A stretch of DNA of 64,000 nt from Xiheicaenibacterium sp046351325. Lineage in GTDB: Bacteria > Myxococcota_A > Polyangia > Polyangiales > Polyangiaceae. The notes under the pieces are model-generated. The model was not told the origin of the DNA and did not search any database. It worked only from the letters and a program-made list of their open reading frames with translations. The stretch covers positions 106,462 to 170,461 of the forward strand of contig JAXLYR010000018.1 in the NCBI GenBank assembly GCA_046351325.1. The letters run 5' to 3'. Position numbers and translations under genes: made by a program. Shown piece by piece: positions 8,519 to 18,247 of the stretch (within the stretch, counting starts at the first letter, position 1; every line of letters begins with the position of its first letter).

Positions 8519-11500
8519 ATGCGCAGTCGATGGGCAGCTTGGGTGTTCTTGTGCAGTTTAGCCAGTTGGGCAGTCGCTTGTAGCTGTGGTGACGACACTC
8601 CCGGTGGTGGCGGCGCTGGGGGTGGTGGGTCGGATACCGGTGGAGCGCCAGCCGGCGGCTCAGGGGGTAATCCCTCCACGGGCGGGACTGCCGGTGCCGG
8701 CGGCACTGACCTTTGCGGCAACGGGGCTCTCGACCCCAATGAGACGTGTGACGGCGCGAGCCTGAACGGCGAGACGTGCGCCACACAAGGCCACGTCGGC
8801 GGGACTCTCGGCTGCAGCGCGGATTGCCAGTCTTTCGACACGTCGGCTTGCACGGACGACCCCTGCGGCAATGGCCAGCTCGACGCGGGTGAGACCTGCG
8901 ACGGGGCGGACCTCAACGGCGAGACCTGCATTACTCAGGGGTTCTCGTCTGGAATGCTCGGCTGCCAGGCCGACTGCATGGACTTCGATGTATCGGGTTG
9001 CAACGGCAGCACGCCCCTTATTACCCAGTGCGCGACGCTCACGCCTCTGCCCAACGGGCAAGTCTGCCAGGTGACTCCGGGTAACGGCGCTCGCCTGATC
9101 CGCGGGACGATCCTGACCCCCGGCGAGATCCTCGAGGGGGGTGAGGTCCTCGTCGACGCGAGCGGCAATATCAGCTGCGTAGCCTGTGATTGCAGCGCTC
9201 AGGCCAATGGGGCCTCGGAGATCGAATGCCCGCAAGGCGTCGTGTCGCCGGGTCTCATCAACACGCACGATCACATCACCTTCACGCAGAACGACCCCTA
9301 TACCAACACCGGAGAGCGCTACGAGCATCGCCACGATTGGCGGCGCGGGCTGCACAACCACACGCAGATCAACGCGAGCGGCGGCGCGACTGCCGATCAG
9401 GTGCGTTGGGGCGAGCTTCGCTTCGTGATGGGCGGCGCGACCTCGACGGTCGGCTCCGGCGGTCAGGTCGGCTTCCTCCGTAACCTGGATTCGGCGAACC
9501 AAGAGGGGCTGAATCAGGGCGTCGTCAATTTCGAGACCTTCCCGCTCGACGACTCGGCCGGAACTCAGCGCGACGGCGACTGCAACTACGGCGCAGCCCC
9601 GGATACGAGCGCCACCATCGCGAACGACCCGGCATATCTGCCTCACATCTCGGAGGGCATCGACGCGTTCGCGCGCAACGAGTTCCTCTGCACCTCGAAC
9701 ACGACCTTCGACACGACCGCGCCGGGCCTCGCCACCATCCTCGCAGCCCCTCAAAGCGCGTTCATCCACTCTGTCGGATTGCGCGCCCCCGACTACGCGC
9801 TGCTGGCCAGCACCTCGACCTCGGTGATCTGGTCGCCTCGGTCCAACGTCACCCTCTACGGGGATACCGCCGTCGTCACGGAGGCCGCCAACCTGGGTGT
9901 GCTCATCGCGCTCGGGACTGACTGGGTTGTAAGCGGCTCGATGAACATGCTGCGCGAGCTGCAGTGCGCCTCCGACCTGAATCGCGATCGGTTCGGCTCC
10001 TTCTTCAGCGACGAAGATCTCTGGTTGATGGCCACCTACAACGCGGCGGTCGCGACCTCGACCGACGACGCGATTGGGGTGCTCGCGCCGGGTCGCGTGG
10101 GCGACATCTCGATCTTCGACGGCGCCGTACACCCCTATCACCGCGCCGTCATCGACGCCGAAGCTCAGGACGTCACGCTCGTCATGCGCGGCGGCAAAGT
10201 GCTGTACGGCGACGCTGCGCTCATCAGCGCGCTCTCCAGCACGAGCTGTGACAGCGTCGATGTCTGCGGCACGTCGAAGAGCCTCTGCACGCAGTCCGAA
10301 ATCGGCAAAACGCTGGCGCAACTCCAGGGTACGGTCGGGACGATCTACCCCGCGTTCTTCTGCGGTACGCCGACCAACGAGCCCTCGTGTGTGCCCTCGC
10401 GTCCTGCGTCGGTCAACGGATCGACCACCTACGATGGTCAGCTGACAGCGACCGACTCGGACGGCGACGGTATCGCGAACGCGGCCGACAATTGCCCGAC
10501 GGTCTTCAACCCGATTCGTCCGGTCGACAACGGCGCTCAAGCGGACTTCGATCAGGACGGTGTCGGCGACGCCTGCGACGTCTGCCCGCTCGACGCGAAC
10601 TCGACGACATGCACGCCGTTCGACCCGAACGACCAAGACAGCGACGGGGTCGCGAACCTCGACGACAACTGCCCCGCCAATCCGAACACCAATCAGCTCG
10701 ACTCGGACAACGACGACAAGGGGGATGTCTGCGACGTCTGCCCGATGGACTACAACCCCGGCTCACAGGGTTGTCCGGCGACCATCTACGAGATCAAGAA
10801 CGGCACTATCCCTCCCGGCGCGCCGGTCCATATCAGCGATGCGCTGGTCACGGGCAAGGCGACGAATGGCTTCTTCGCCCAGGTGAAGGAGGGCGACGCG
10901 GGTTACCTCGGCGCCAACTACTCCGGTATCTTCGTCTTCACCGGCACGGGCTCGCCGAACAACGCGGCCCTGATCGGCAATCGAGTCGCGATCGACGGCG
11001 CTGTTCAAGACTTCTTCGGAGAGCTCGAGATCTCGGGCGTGAGCGCGGTCACCATCACGTCCGCGACCGTGGAGCCACCGCCCGCGCCGATCTCCGTGCC
11101 CATCAGCGCAGTGACGACGGGCGGTCCGCAGGCCGCCCAGCTCGAGGGGGTGATCGTCACCGTCTCGGATCTGACGGTCACGCAGCCGATGAACGCGTTC
11201 AACGAATACACCGTTATCGACGGCACGGGCGCGCTCCTCGTCGATGACCTCATGTACCTGACTTCGCCCGCTCCGGCGGCGAACGACTTCTACACCTCGA
11301 TCTCGGGCATCGTCGCCTTCCGCAACTCGGCCTCGAAGCTCCACCCGCGGGTCGCCTCCGATGTCGTGAAGGGGCTGGCGATCGCCACGTTCTCCCCGAC
11401 GCTCTCGTATTTGGACCTCGGGGACTCCGGCGTTCCGACCTATCCGACCGCGCTCACGGTGACCCTCAACGGCACCGCCGCGATGGACACGTTCGTCCCC

Positions 11501-12577
11501 ATCGTCTCGAGCGATCCGACCACAGTCACGGTGCAGAACGGCGGCGTGACCGTCCTCGCGGGTCAAACCAACGCGACCGTCTTCTTGAGCGGCCTCACGG
11601 TGGGCAGCTCCACGTTGACGGCGACGTTGGGCGCTTCCCTCAACGCAACTGTCCAGGTCGTCGACCCGGCGCAGCCGCCACAGTTCGTCTCGTTCACACC
11701 GGCGAGCTCGAGCGTGCCGGCCGGCAGCACCATCCAATACACGGTTACGCTGGACGTCCCCGCCATCGTCGACGAGGACATCACCCTGACGCTCACCCCG
11801 GCCGGGGCCGGCACGATACCCCCGTTCGTGACCGTGCTCGCCGGTCAGACATCGGCACAGTTCAACTATGTCGACAACGGCTCGGTCGTCGGGGCGCTCA
11901 TCCAGATCGACGCCCTGCAGGTGTCCACCGGGATCGAGCTGAGCGCGACCGTCACGACCGTCAACGCGAGCGCGACGCACCTCGTGTTGAACGAGGTCGA
12001 CTATGACCAAATCGGGCCCGACAATACCGAGTTCATCGAGATCTACAACGGGACAGGCTTCCCCGTGAGCCTCTCGAACTTGTCGCTCGTCTTCATGAAC
12101 GGCTCGACGAGCACCGAATACAACGCGTTCGGACACGCCGCGCGCATCCAGCTGAATGAGGCCGTAGACGGGAACGGCACGCCCGCTACCACGCTGGCCG
12201 CGGGCCAATATCTGGTGATCGCGTCGACCGGCGTGACCACCATCCCGGCAGGCGCGCTCCGCATCGTCGGCGGCACCTCCAACAACATCCAGAACGGTGC
12301 GCCGGACGCGCTCGCGATCCTCGACAACAGCACGAACACCTTCGTGGACGCGCTCTCTTACGAGGGCAGCATCACCGCTGGCAACGTGACTGGGGTGGGG
12401 ACGCTGGACTTCACCGAAGGTGGGGCCGGCTTGACCGTCGCGCAGTGTGGTGGTGAGGCCAGCGACGCGACGTCGACTGGGTCGCTCGTCCGAAGCCCCA
12501 ATGGTCACGACACCAATGTGTCGTCGGCCGATTGGGTCTTTACCGCGACTCCCTCGCCCGGCGCGGCGAACCCCTAA
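8519..12577 (+). CDS. giant multidomain amidohydrolase lipoprotein with TSP3 repeats and lamin-tail domain
   Basis: A 1352-residue exported protein. A signal sequence ends in a lipobox-like AVAC (Cys21), followed by a Gly/Ala linker. Two Cys-rich repeats of the form CGNGxLDxxETCDGxxLNGETC lie at about 65-160. A metal-dependent amidohydrolase domain spans about 185-580, with metal ligands H250 and H252 (NTHDH), H417 (FIHS) and D468 (GTDW). Thrombospondin type-3 calcium repeats (DSDGDGIANAADNCP and relatives) fill about 645-745. An OB-like module, two beta-sandwich repeats and a C-terminal lamin-tail domain (LNEVDYDQ, FIEIYN) from about 1153 follow. It is probably a surface-anchored hydrolase with calcium-stabilised stalk domains. 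The substrate is unknown; imidazolonepropionase-like amidohydrolases are the nearest motif match. Confidence 0.85.
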   Translation: MRSRWAAWVFLCSLASWAVACSCGDDTPGGGGAGGGGSDTGGAPAGGSGGNPSTGGTAGAGGTDLCGNGALDPNETCDGASLNGETCATQGHVGGTLGCSADCQSFDTSACTDDPCGNGQLDAGETCDGADLNGETCITQGFSSGMLGCQADCMDFDVSGCNGSTPLITQCATLTPLPNGQVCQVTPGNGARLIRGTILTPGEILEGGEVLVDASGNISCVACDCSAQANGASEIECPQGVVSPGLINTHDHITFTQNDPYTNTGERYEHRHDWRRGLHNHTQINASGGATADQVRWGELRFVMGGATSTVGSGGQVGFLRNLDSANQEGLNQGVVNFETFPLDDSAGTQRDGDCNYGAAPDTSATIANDPAYLPHISEGIDAFARNEFLCTSNTTFDTTAPGLATILAAPQSAFIHSVGLRAPDYALLASTSTSVIWSPRSNVTLYGDTAVVTEAANLGVLIALGTDWVVSGSMNMLRELQCASDLNRDRFGSFFSDEDLWLMATYNAAVATSTDDAIGVLAPGRVGDISIFDGAVHPYHRAVIDAEAQDVTLVMRGGKVLYGDAALISALSSTSCDSVDVCGTSKSLCTQSEIGKTLAQLQGTVGTIYPAFFCGTPTNEPSCVPSRPASVNGSTTYDGQLTATDSDGDGIANAADNCPTVFNPIRPVDNGAQADFDQDGVGDACDVCPLDANSTTCTPFDPNDQDSDGVANLDDNCPANPNTNQLDSDNDDKGDVCDVCPMDYNPGSQGCPATIYEIKNGTIPPGAPVHISDALVTGKATNGFFAQVKEGDAGYLGANYSGIFVFTGTGSPNNAALIGNRVAIDGAVQDFFGELEISGVSAVTITSATVEPPPAPISVPISAVTTGGPQAAQLEGVIVTVSDLTVTQPMNAFNEYTVIDGTGALLVDDLMYLTSPAPAANDFYTSISGIVAFRNSASKLHPRVASDVVKGLAIATFSPTLSYLDLGDSGVPTYPTALTVTLNGTAAMDTFVPIVSSDPTTVTVQNGGVTVLAGQTNATVFLSGLTVGSSTLTATLGASLNATVQVVDPAQPPQFVSFTPASSSVPAGSTIQYTVTLDVPAIVDEDITLTLTPAGAGTIPPFVTVLAGQTSAQFNYVDNGSVVGALIQIDALQVSTGIELSATVTTVNASATHLVLNEVDYDQIGPDNTEFIEIYNGTGFPVSLSNLSLVFMNGSTSTEYNAFGHAARIQLNEAVDGNGTPATTLAAGQYLVIASTGVTTIPAGALRIVGGTSNNIQNGAPDALAILDNSTNTFVDALSYEGSITAGNVTGVGTLDFTEGGAGLTVAQCGGEASDATSTGSLVRSPNGHDTNVSSADWVFTATPSPGAANP

Positions 12578-12668
12578 TCGCCTGCTCCCGAGTCGACTGG
12601 GCGAGAGTCCGGTCGGCTCGGGGTGTGCCGCAAACCGGGTTTACACGTTCGGAGCTCTACCCTAGAGA

Positions 12669-13898
12669 GTGAGGGTGGAGTCGAACGTCAAGGAGCTCTT
12701 GGATCTGGTGCTGCGGTGGATGCACCTCATCGCCGGCATCATGTGGGTCGGCAACTCGATGCTGTTCAACTGGCTTGATCGCAACCTCCTCAAGCCAGGA
12801 GACGACGGCTACGTGGGTGGGACCAATACCAAGAAAGAGCTGCTCGACGGCGAGATCTGGATGGTCCACTCGGGCGGCTTCTACCAAATCGAGAAGAAGC
12901 GGCTCGAGCCCGGGGAGATGCCGCGGGTACTCCACTGGTTCAAGTGGCAGTCCTATACGACCTGGATGACGGGCATTAGCCTGCTCGTGCTCGTCTATTA
13001 CGTGGGCGGCGGCTTCATGGTCGACCCGCAGGTGCGCGCGCTCTCCCACCCCACGGCCGTCGCGATTGGCGTGGGCACGCTGCTCGGCGGCTTCATCACC
13101 TACGATCTCATCTGGCGATCCCCACTCGCCAAGAGCGAGACGGTCGCGACCGTCGTGTCCTTTGGGCTGCTCGCGGGCGTCGTGTTCTTCCTGCACCAGT
13201 TCCTGAGCGGCCGCGCCGCCTACATTCATGTAGGCGCGTTGATGGGCACGCTGATGGCAGGGAACGTGTTCTTCCACATCATCCCGTCGCAGCACTCGCT
13301 CGTCGACGCGACCAAACACGGAAAGCCCCAAGACAAGCTCATTGGCCTCCACGCCAAACAGCGGTCGATTCACAACAACTACCTGACGTTCCCGGTGCTC
13401 TTCATCATGTTGAGCAACCATTTCCCGAGCACGTATGGCAGCAAGCTGAACTACGTCATCCTCGGGGTCGTCATGGTGGGCGGCGCGAGCGTTCGCCATT
13501 TCTTGAACATTCGCTTCACCTTCAAGCCCTGGATTTGGGGCTTCGCAGGGGTGTTCGGCGGCACGGTCGTGCTCCTGTTCGTCTTGCTCTCTCAGCGCTC
13601 GGCGGCCGCCCCGGTCAAACAGGATCTCGGGGCGCCAGTCGACTTCAAGGTCGTTCAATCCGTGATCCGGCAGCGCTGCGCTGTCTGTCACTCCGAGACT
13701 CCGAGCGACCCCGTGTGGAAGGTCGCGCCGAACAACGTGAAGTTCGATACCCCCGCAGAGATCAAGGCTCACGCAGACCGCATTCACGCTCGCGCGTATG
13801 TCTCTCGCACGATGCCGCTCAACAACCAGACTGGGATCACCGAAGAAGAGCGAGATCTCATTGGGCGTTGGGTCCTTCAAGGCGCTCACACCGAATAG
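12669..13898 (+). CDS. puuD: membrane-bound urate oxidase (urate hydroxylase) PuuD-like
   Basis: A 409-residue membrane protein from a GTG at 12669 (a second GTG lies at 12675). It opens with LRWMHLIAGIMWVGNSMLF, the first transmembrane helix with a conserved His. Roughly seven to eight hydrophobic spans follow, including the HIIPSQ region with conserved His. The C-terminal domain carries a c-type heme site CAVCH (residues 337-341) and ends in a cytochrome-c-like tail with SRTMPLNN, whose Met can be the axial ligand. PuuD oxidises urate to 5-hydroxyisourate and passes electrons to the respiratory chain rather than to oxygen. No other purine-degradation gene lies adjacent, so the pathway partners must be elsewhere. 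Confidence 0.9.
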   Translation: MRVESNVKELLDLVLRWMHLIAGIMWVGNSMLFNWLDRNLLKPGDDGYVGGTNTKKELLDGEIWMVHSGGFYQIEKKRLEPGEMPRVLHWFKWQSYTTWMTGISLLVLVYYVGGGFMVDPQVRALSHPTAVAIGVGTLLGGFITYDLIWRSPLAKSETVATVVSFGLLAGVVFFLHQFLSGRAAYIHVGALMGTLMAGNVFFHIIPSQHSLVDATKHGKPQDKLIGLHAKQRSIHNNYLTFPVLFIMLSNHFPSTYGSKLNYVILGVVMVGGASVRHFLNIRFTFKPWIWGFAGVFGGTVVLLFVLLSQRSAAAPVKQDLGAPVDFKVVQSVIRQRCAVCHSETPSDPVWKVAPNNVKFDTPAEIKAHADRIHARAYVSRTMPLNNQTGITEEERDLIGRWVLQGAHTE

Positions 13899-14086
13899 CC
13901 AGTTGCCGCAATTTCGGACATTCCGCAGTGTCGGATGAGTCAGTGAGCTATTGAGTCCACAGACCGTCCGCATTCAGGGCCTCGCCAGTCGGCGATTCGG
14001 CGACTTGGGTTCGCATTTCGGCGGAGTGAACCATCGGGGGAAAAGCTCGTTGCGCTCGAAGAAGCTCTTCCCCTCCTTTGCGGAAC

Positions 14087-17000
14087 ATGCGATTAGGTTG
14101 GTTCGTGCCTCTCGTCTACGTGCCCGAGCGCTCGGCGTTCTTTCATTGGGGCGATGACACCGCATTCGCGATGCGGTCGCTCTTGCAGCGCAACGCCTCA
14201 CCAATTGAATTGTGTTTGGCGTTGCCAGACGGTGCGCGGCTCGTGCCTGGAGCGCTGACTCCACTGCTCGATACCGTCGCACGGTTGGCTGCGGTCCCCG
14301 CCGAGGAGACTTCGGCAATTCCCCCCTCCATCGGCGTTTGGGTGCTAGCGAGCAAGCTTGCGCTCGAGCTCGTGGGTCGCCAGCGCATCGTCCCTGCCGT
14401 GGTGGTCAATGAGGGCGCGAGCGAGGTGCGGTGGGCCGTAGCGCTCTCGGCAGTCGAGGACGCAGATCGATTGGCGGCGTTGGCGCGCGCGATGCCGCCT
14501 TCGGCCCACGCGATCGCGGCCGTTGCTCCTCAATCGGGTCGCAGAGCCGGAGTGCAGGCTTGGGCGCCGACTGCGCTGCTCCGCGCCTTCCTCGACGCCA
14601 CCGCGGACTCCATCGTCCGCGCCAAACCCGTCTCCGCAAATCCGAATACGTCGTCTCAGCGCGCGACCTTCACGCCTGCACGCTCGACATGGGATGAGCG
14701 CTGGGTGCGCGCCCTCACCAACGGCCACGCGGGCTTCGAGCCACGTGGCTTGTCCGAGCGCGGCGTGCTCGACGGCCTCTCTCGGTGGAGCGAGCCTGCT
14801 CGGGAGATCGGTGATCGGATGCGGCTCTCGTTCGAGCTCGTCCTGCCCACCTCCGATGAAGCTCCGTTCGTACTCCGATATTCGCTCGAGGCGCCCGGGG
14901 ATCCGCCGGTGACGTTGCCCGCGAGCAAGGTTTGGGAGCTTCGCGGTCGACACTTGACGATTGGAGGTCAAACCTTCCGCGACCCGCAGGAGACCCTTCT
15001 CGAGGGATTGGGTCGCGCCGCGCGCGTGTTCGCTCCGCTCGCAAACGGTCTAGCGGACGCGCGGCCCGCAGAGCTCGCGCTCGATCCCGCGGCGGCTTGG
15101 ACGTACCTCGTCCAGGGCGCGCAGGCCCTCAAGGGTGCGGGCTTCGGCGTCGTCTTGCCGGGTGAGGTCACGGGGCTCGGGCAGCGCAAGCTGCATTTGC
15201 GGCTCCGCGTCGGTGGCAAACTCAGCCGCCAGTCGGCGCGCCTCGGCCTCGATGATCTGATGTCCTTCGAATGGGAGGCCGCGATCGGTGACGACGCGCT
15301 GACTCCCGCCGAGCTCGAGTCCATCATCAAGCAGCGGACGCCGCTCGTCCAATTCAGGGGTTCGTGGGTCACGATCGATCCCATCGAGCTCGAGCGCATC
15401 CATCACCGCACGACCACCGAGTCCACTCGGCGCCCCGCCCAAGAGGCTCTGCGCTTGGCGCTGGCGGGTGAAATCTACGAGGGCGATCTGCGCATTCCGG
15501 TCGTGGCCGGCGGCGCACTCTCGGACTTGTTGACTCGGCTTCGCAACGCTCGCTCGAGCGATGCTCTCGACGATCTCGGCAAGCCCCCAGTCGGCCTGCA
15601 CGGCACGCTGCGCCCCTATCAGGAGCGCGGCTTGGAGTGGCTCGTCACGATGGGCTCGTTCGGGCTCGGCGCTTGTCTCGCCGACGACATGGGCCTTGGA
15701 AAGACGGTTCAGCTCCTCGCGTTCCTGCTCGAGGAGCGTGAGCGCGGCGATCACGACAAACGCCCGTCGCTCGTCGTCGCGCCGACCTCGGTCGCCGGCA
15801 ACTGGGAGAGAGAGGCTCAGCGCTTCGCGCCGGACCTGCCCGTGATTCGGCATGACGGCCCGCGGTCGCTCGAGGCTGCTGCCAAGTCCGACGCGGCCCT
15901 CGTGATTACGACGTACGGCCTCTTGCGGCGCCACGCCGAGGCCCTCGCCGAAGTTCGGTGGTCCACGGTCGTCCTCGACGAGGCCCAGAACATCAAGAAC
16001 TCGGCCTCCGCGACGGCGCGCGCCGCGCGCACCCTCAACGCGCCCAAGCGCTTCGCCCTGACCGGCACTCCCGTGGAGAATCGGCTCACGGAGCTCTGGT
16101 CGATTCTGGAGTTCGCGAACCCCGGAATCATGGGTTCGCTCGAGACCTTCCGGCGCGACTACGCCGTCCCCATCGAGAAATACGGCAGTGAGGGCGCGGC
16201 CGAGCGGCTGCGTCGACTCGCGGCGCCCTTCATCCTGCGCCGCGTGAAGAGCGACCCGAAGATCGTCCAGGATCTCCCGGCCAAGGACGAGACGACCGTG
16301 GCTTGCTCTCTCACGCGCGAGCAAGCGACGCTCTACAAGGCAGTCGTCGACGACGAGATGCGGCAGATCGAGTCCCTCACGGGTATCGAGCGGCAGGGTC
16401 GCGTGCTCACGCTCGCGATGTACCTCAAGCAAATCTGCAATCACCCCGCTCACTATTTGAAAGAGGCCGGTCCGCTCACCAACCGCTCAGGCAAGCTCTC
16501 CCGCGTCTCCGAGATGCTCGAAGAGGCCTTGAGCGTCGGCGACAAGGCTCTCGTCTTTACCCAATTCCGGGAGATGGGTGATCGGCTGGTCGCCCACTTC
16601 GAGAAGACGCTCGGTGTCGAGATTGCCTATCTCCACGGCGGCACCCCGGCGCGCGCGAGAGACCAAATCGTCCGCCGCTTCCAGGAGGAGCCCGAGGGCC
16701 CGAGGGTCTTCGTCCTCAGCTTGAAGGCAGGCGGCACGGGCCTCAACCTCACCGCGGCGAACCACGTATTCCACTACGATCGCTGGTGGAACCCGGCCGT
16801 CGAGGACCAGGCGACCGATCGCGCGCACCGCATCGGACAGCGCAGGAACGTCCAAGTCCACAAGCTCGTCTGCGCCGGCACCGTCGAGGAGAAGATCGAT
16901 CGCATGCTCGAGCAGAAGCGAGATCTCGCGGCGCGCGTCGTGGGCTCCGGTGAGCGCTGGATTACGGAGCTCGACGACAACGCCCTTCGTGAGCTCTTCA

Positions 17001-17197
17001 CCCTCTCGTCGGAGGCCGTGGTCGGCAGCGACGAGCCGGAGGAGACCGTCTCGAGCGGCGTGCGGAAACGCCCGGCTCGCAACAAAGCCGGTAACGTCGG
17101 CGCTCCCGAGAGCGGAGAGTCGATTGGACCGGAAAGTGAGCGCAGCGCAGACAGCTCTCCCCGGGTCCGAGCGACCGCTTCGGAGGAATCGTCGTGA
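14087..17197 (+). CDS. SNF2-family DNA translocase / helicase
   Basis: A 1036-residue protein from the ATG at 14087; an in-frame TTG at 14078 is less likely. The N-terminal 500 residues correspond to the SNF2-associated region found in bacterial HepA-like proteins. The ATPase core has DDMGLGKT (Walker A, near 532), VVAPTSVAGNW, DEAQNIKN (DEAQ box, near 630), LTGTPVENRLTELWS, GGTGLNL and the terminal HRIGQ (near 914). All helicase motifs are intact. A 60-residue acidic and Ser-rich tail follows. These proteins translocate on duplex DNA and remodel bound proteins. The stop overlaps the start of the SWIM-domain gene, so the two are very probably partners. Confidence 0.94.
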   Translation: MRLGWFVPLVYVPERSAFFHWGDDTAFAMRSLLQRNASPIELCLALPDGARLVPGALTPLLDTVARLAAVPAEETSAIPPSIGVWVLASKLALELVGRQRIVPAVVVNEGASEVRWAVALSAVEDADRLAALARAMPPSAHAIAAVAPQSGRRAGVQAWAPTALLRAFLDATADSIVRAKPVSANPNTSSQRATFTPARSTWDERWVRALTNGHAGFEPRGLSERGVLDGLSRWSEPAREIGDRMRLSFELVLPTSDEAPFVLRYSLEAPGDPPVTLPASKVWELRGRHLTIGGQTFRDPQETLLEGLGRAARVFAPLANGLADARPAELALDPAAAWTYLVQGAQALKGAGFGVVLPGEVTGLGQRKLHLRLRVGGKLSRQSARLGLDDLMSFEWEAAIGDDALTPAELESIIKQRTPLVQFRGSWVTIDPIELERIHHRTTTESTRRPAQEALRLALAGEIYEGDLRIPVVAGGALSDLLTRLRNARSSDALDDLGKPPVGLHGTLRPYQERGLEWLVTMGSFGLGACLADDMGLGKTVQLLAFLLEERERGDHDKRPSLVVAPTSVAGNWEREAQRFAPDLPVIRHDGPRSLEAAAKSDAALVITTYGLLRRHAEALAEVRWSTVVLDEAQNIKNSASATARAARTLNAPKRFALTGTPVENRLTELWSILEFANPGIMGSLETFRRDYAVPIEKYGSEGAAERLRRLAAPFILRRVKSDPKIVQDLPAKDETTVACSLTREQATLYKAVVDDEMRQIESLTGIERQGRVLTLAMYLKQICNHPAHYLKEAGPLTNRSGKLSRVSEMLEEALSVGDKALVFTQFREMGDRLVAHFEKTLGVEIAYLHGGTPARARDQIVRRFQEEPEGPRVFVLSLKAGGTGLNLTAANHVFHYDRWWNPAVEDQATDRAHRIGQRRNVQVHKLVCAGTVEEKIDRMLEQKRDLAARVVGSGERWITELDDNALRELFTLSSEAVVGSDEPEETVSSGVRKRPARNKAGNVGAPESGESIGPESERSADSSPRVRATASEESS

Positions 17198-18243
17198 CAG
17201 TGTGGAGCCGAACCCAGCAGCAATGGCGTAGCGAGTTTTGGCGCGCTCGTGGTCGCGAAGGCGAGCGCGCGCGAACATGGGGTCAGCGCTGGCTCGAGGC
17301 TGTGTCGGCGCTCTCGGTGGAGACGCAGCGCCGCCTCCAAGAGGAAGAGCGCAGTCAACCCGGCAAGGGCGTTCACGACTTGGCGGTCGAGGGCGGTGTC
17401 ATCACCGCCAAGGTCACCGAGACCGTGCGTCGCGACGCGCACACCGTCAGGGCGCTCTCGATTTCGCTCAACCCCGTGTCCGAAGAGGCTTGGGCCCAAA
17501 TCGTCGAGGCCCTCGCCGCGAAGGCTTATTACTCAGTCGAGCTGCTCGCCAATCGACTCCCCGCCGAGCTCGAGGGCGTGTTCTCCGCGGCCGGCGTGAG
17601 CTTGCTCCCGGCCGGTGAGGCAGACGTCACGACGGAGTGCACGTGCCGCGGCTGGCGTGGGACGTGTCGGCATTTGGCTGCGACGCACTGGGTGCTCAGC
17701 CAGGCGATCGACCGCGATCCGTCGCTTATCCTGGAGTTCCGTGGTCGCACGCGCCAGCAGCTCCTCGACGAGGTCCGCGCCGCGCGCGTCGGTGAGTCGC
17801 TCGAGGTCGAGGCCGGTGTCGAGTCTGTCGCTACCGTGGACTTCGCCGGACTCTCCCGCAAGGCTTACGACCAATACCGCGCGCCGCTCCAGCCGATGCA
17901 CTTCGAGTTTGATCCGCCCGCGCAGGCCGTCGCGGTGCTGCGTCAATTGGGTTTGCCCGCGGGCTGGCCCGGCGTCAGCGCACCAGCCGACATCCTCCGT
18001 CCCTTCGTCGTCGCAGCCTCCGAGACCGCACGCACGATGGCGCTCGCTCCGGCGGAGTCTCTACCCCTCCCCGAAGGCGGGTATTCTCTCGACCAGACGC
18101 TGGCCGCGAACGACGGACTCGACGAGTTCCTCACGTTCATGGGCGAGCGCGTCGAGGAGCTCGTGAGCGAGCTTCGTCCCGTGTTCGAGCAGCGACTCCT
18201 CGCCGAGGTCGAGGCCGCGCTCGATCGCTATACGAGCACCTGA
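17194..18243 (+). CDS. SWIM zinc-finger protein, partner of the SNF2 helicase
   Basis: A 349-residue protein from a GTG at 17194 overlapping the helicase stop by four bases. The SWIM motif CTCRGWRGTCRH lies at about residues 149-160, giving the CxCx(n)CxH zinc site. The N-terminus is Trp- and Arg-rich and the C-terminal half is helical with no recognised domain. SWIM proteins encoded beside SNF2 helicases are a recurrent bacterial pair. The SWIM unit is thought to bind DNA or protein and guide the motor. The gene ends 4 bases from the convergent kinase gene, leaving no room for a conventional terminator. Confidence 0.9.
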   Translation: MTVWSRTQQQWRSEFWRARGREGERARTWGQRWLEAVSALSVETQRRLQEEERSQPGKGVHDLAVEGGVITAKVTETVRRDAHTVRALSISLNPVSEEAWAQIVEALAAKAYYSVELLANRLPAELEGVFSAAGVSLLPAGEADVTTECTCRGWRGTCRHLAATHWVLSQAIDRDPSLILEFRGRTRQQLLDEVRAARVGESLEVEAGVESVATVDFAGLSRKAYDQYRAPLQPMHFEFDPPAQAVAVLRQLGLPAGWPGVSAPADILRPFVVAASETARTMALAPAESLPLPEGGYSLDQTLAANDGLDEFLTFMGERVEELVSELRPVFEQRLLAEVEAALDRYTST

Positions 18244-18247
18244 GTCC

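Noticed and set aside
8660..10636. 658-residue minus-strand open frame inside the amidohydrolase gene
   Set aside because: Composition (Arg/Val-rich, no motifs) is that of an antisense shadow in high-GC DNA; the plus-strand frame has clear domains.
13987..14005. AGTCG/CGACT inverted repeat upstream of the SNF2 gene
   Set aside because: Five base pairs in high-GC DNA is within chance; no promoter context.
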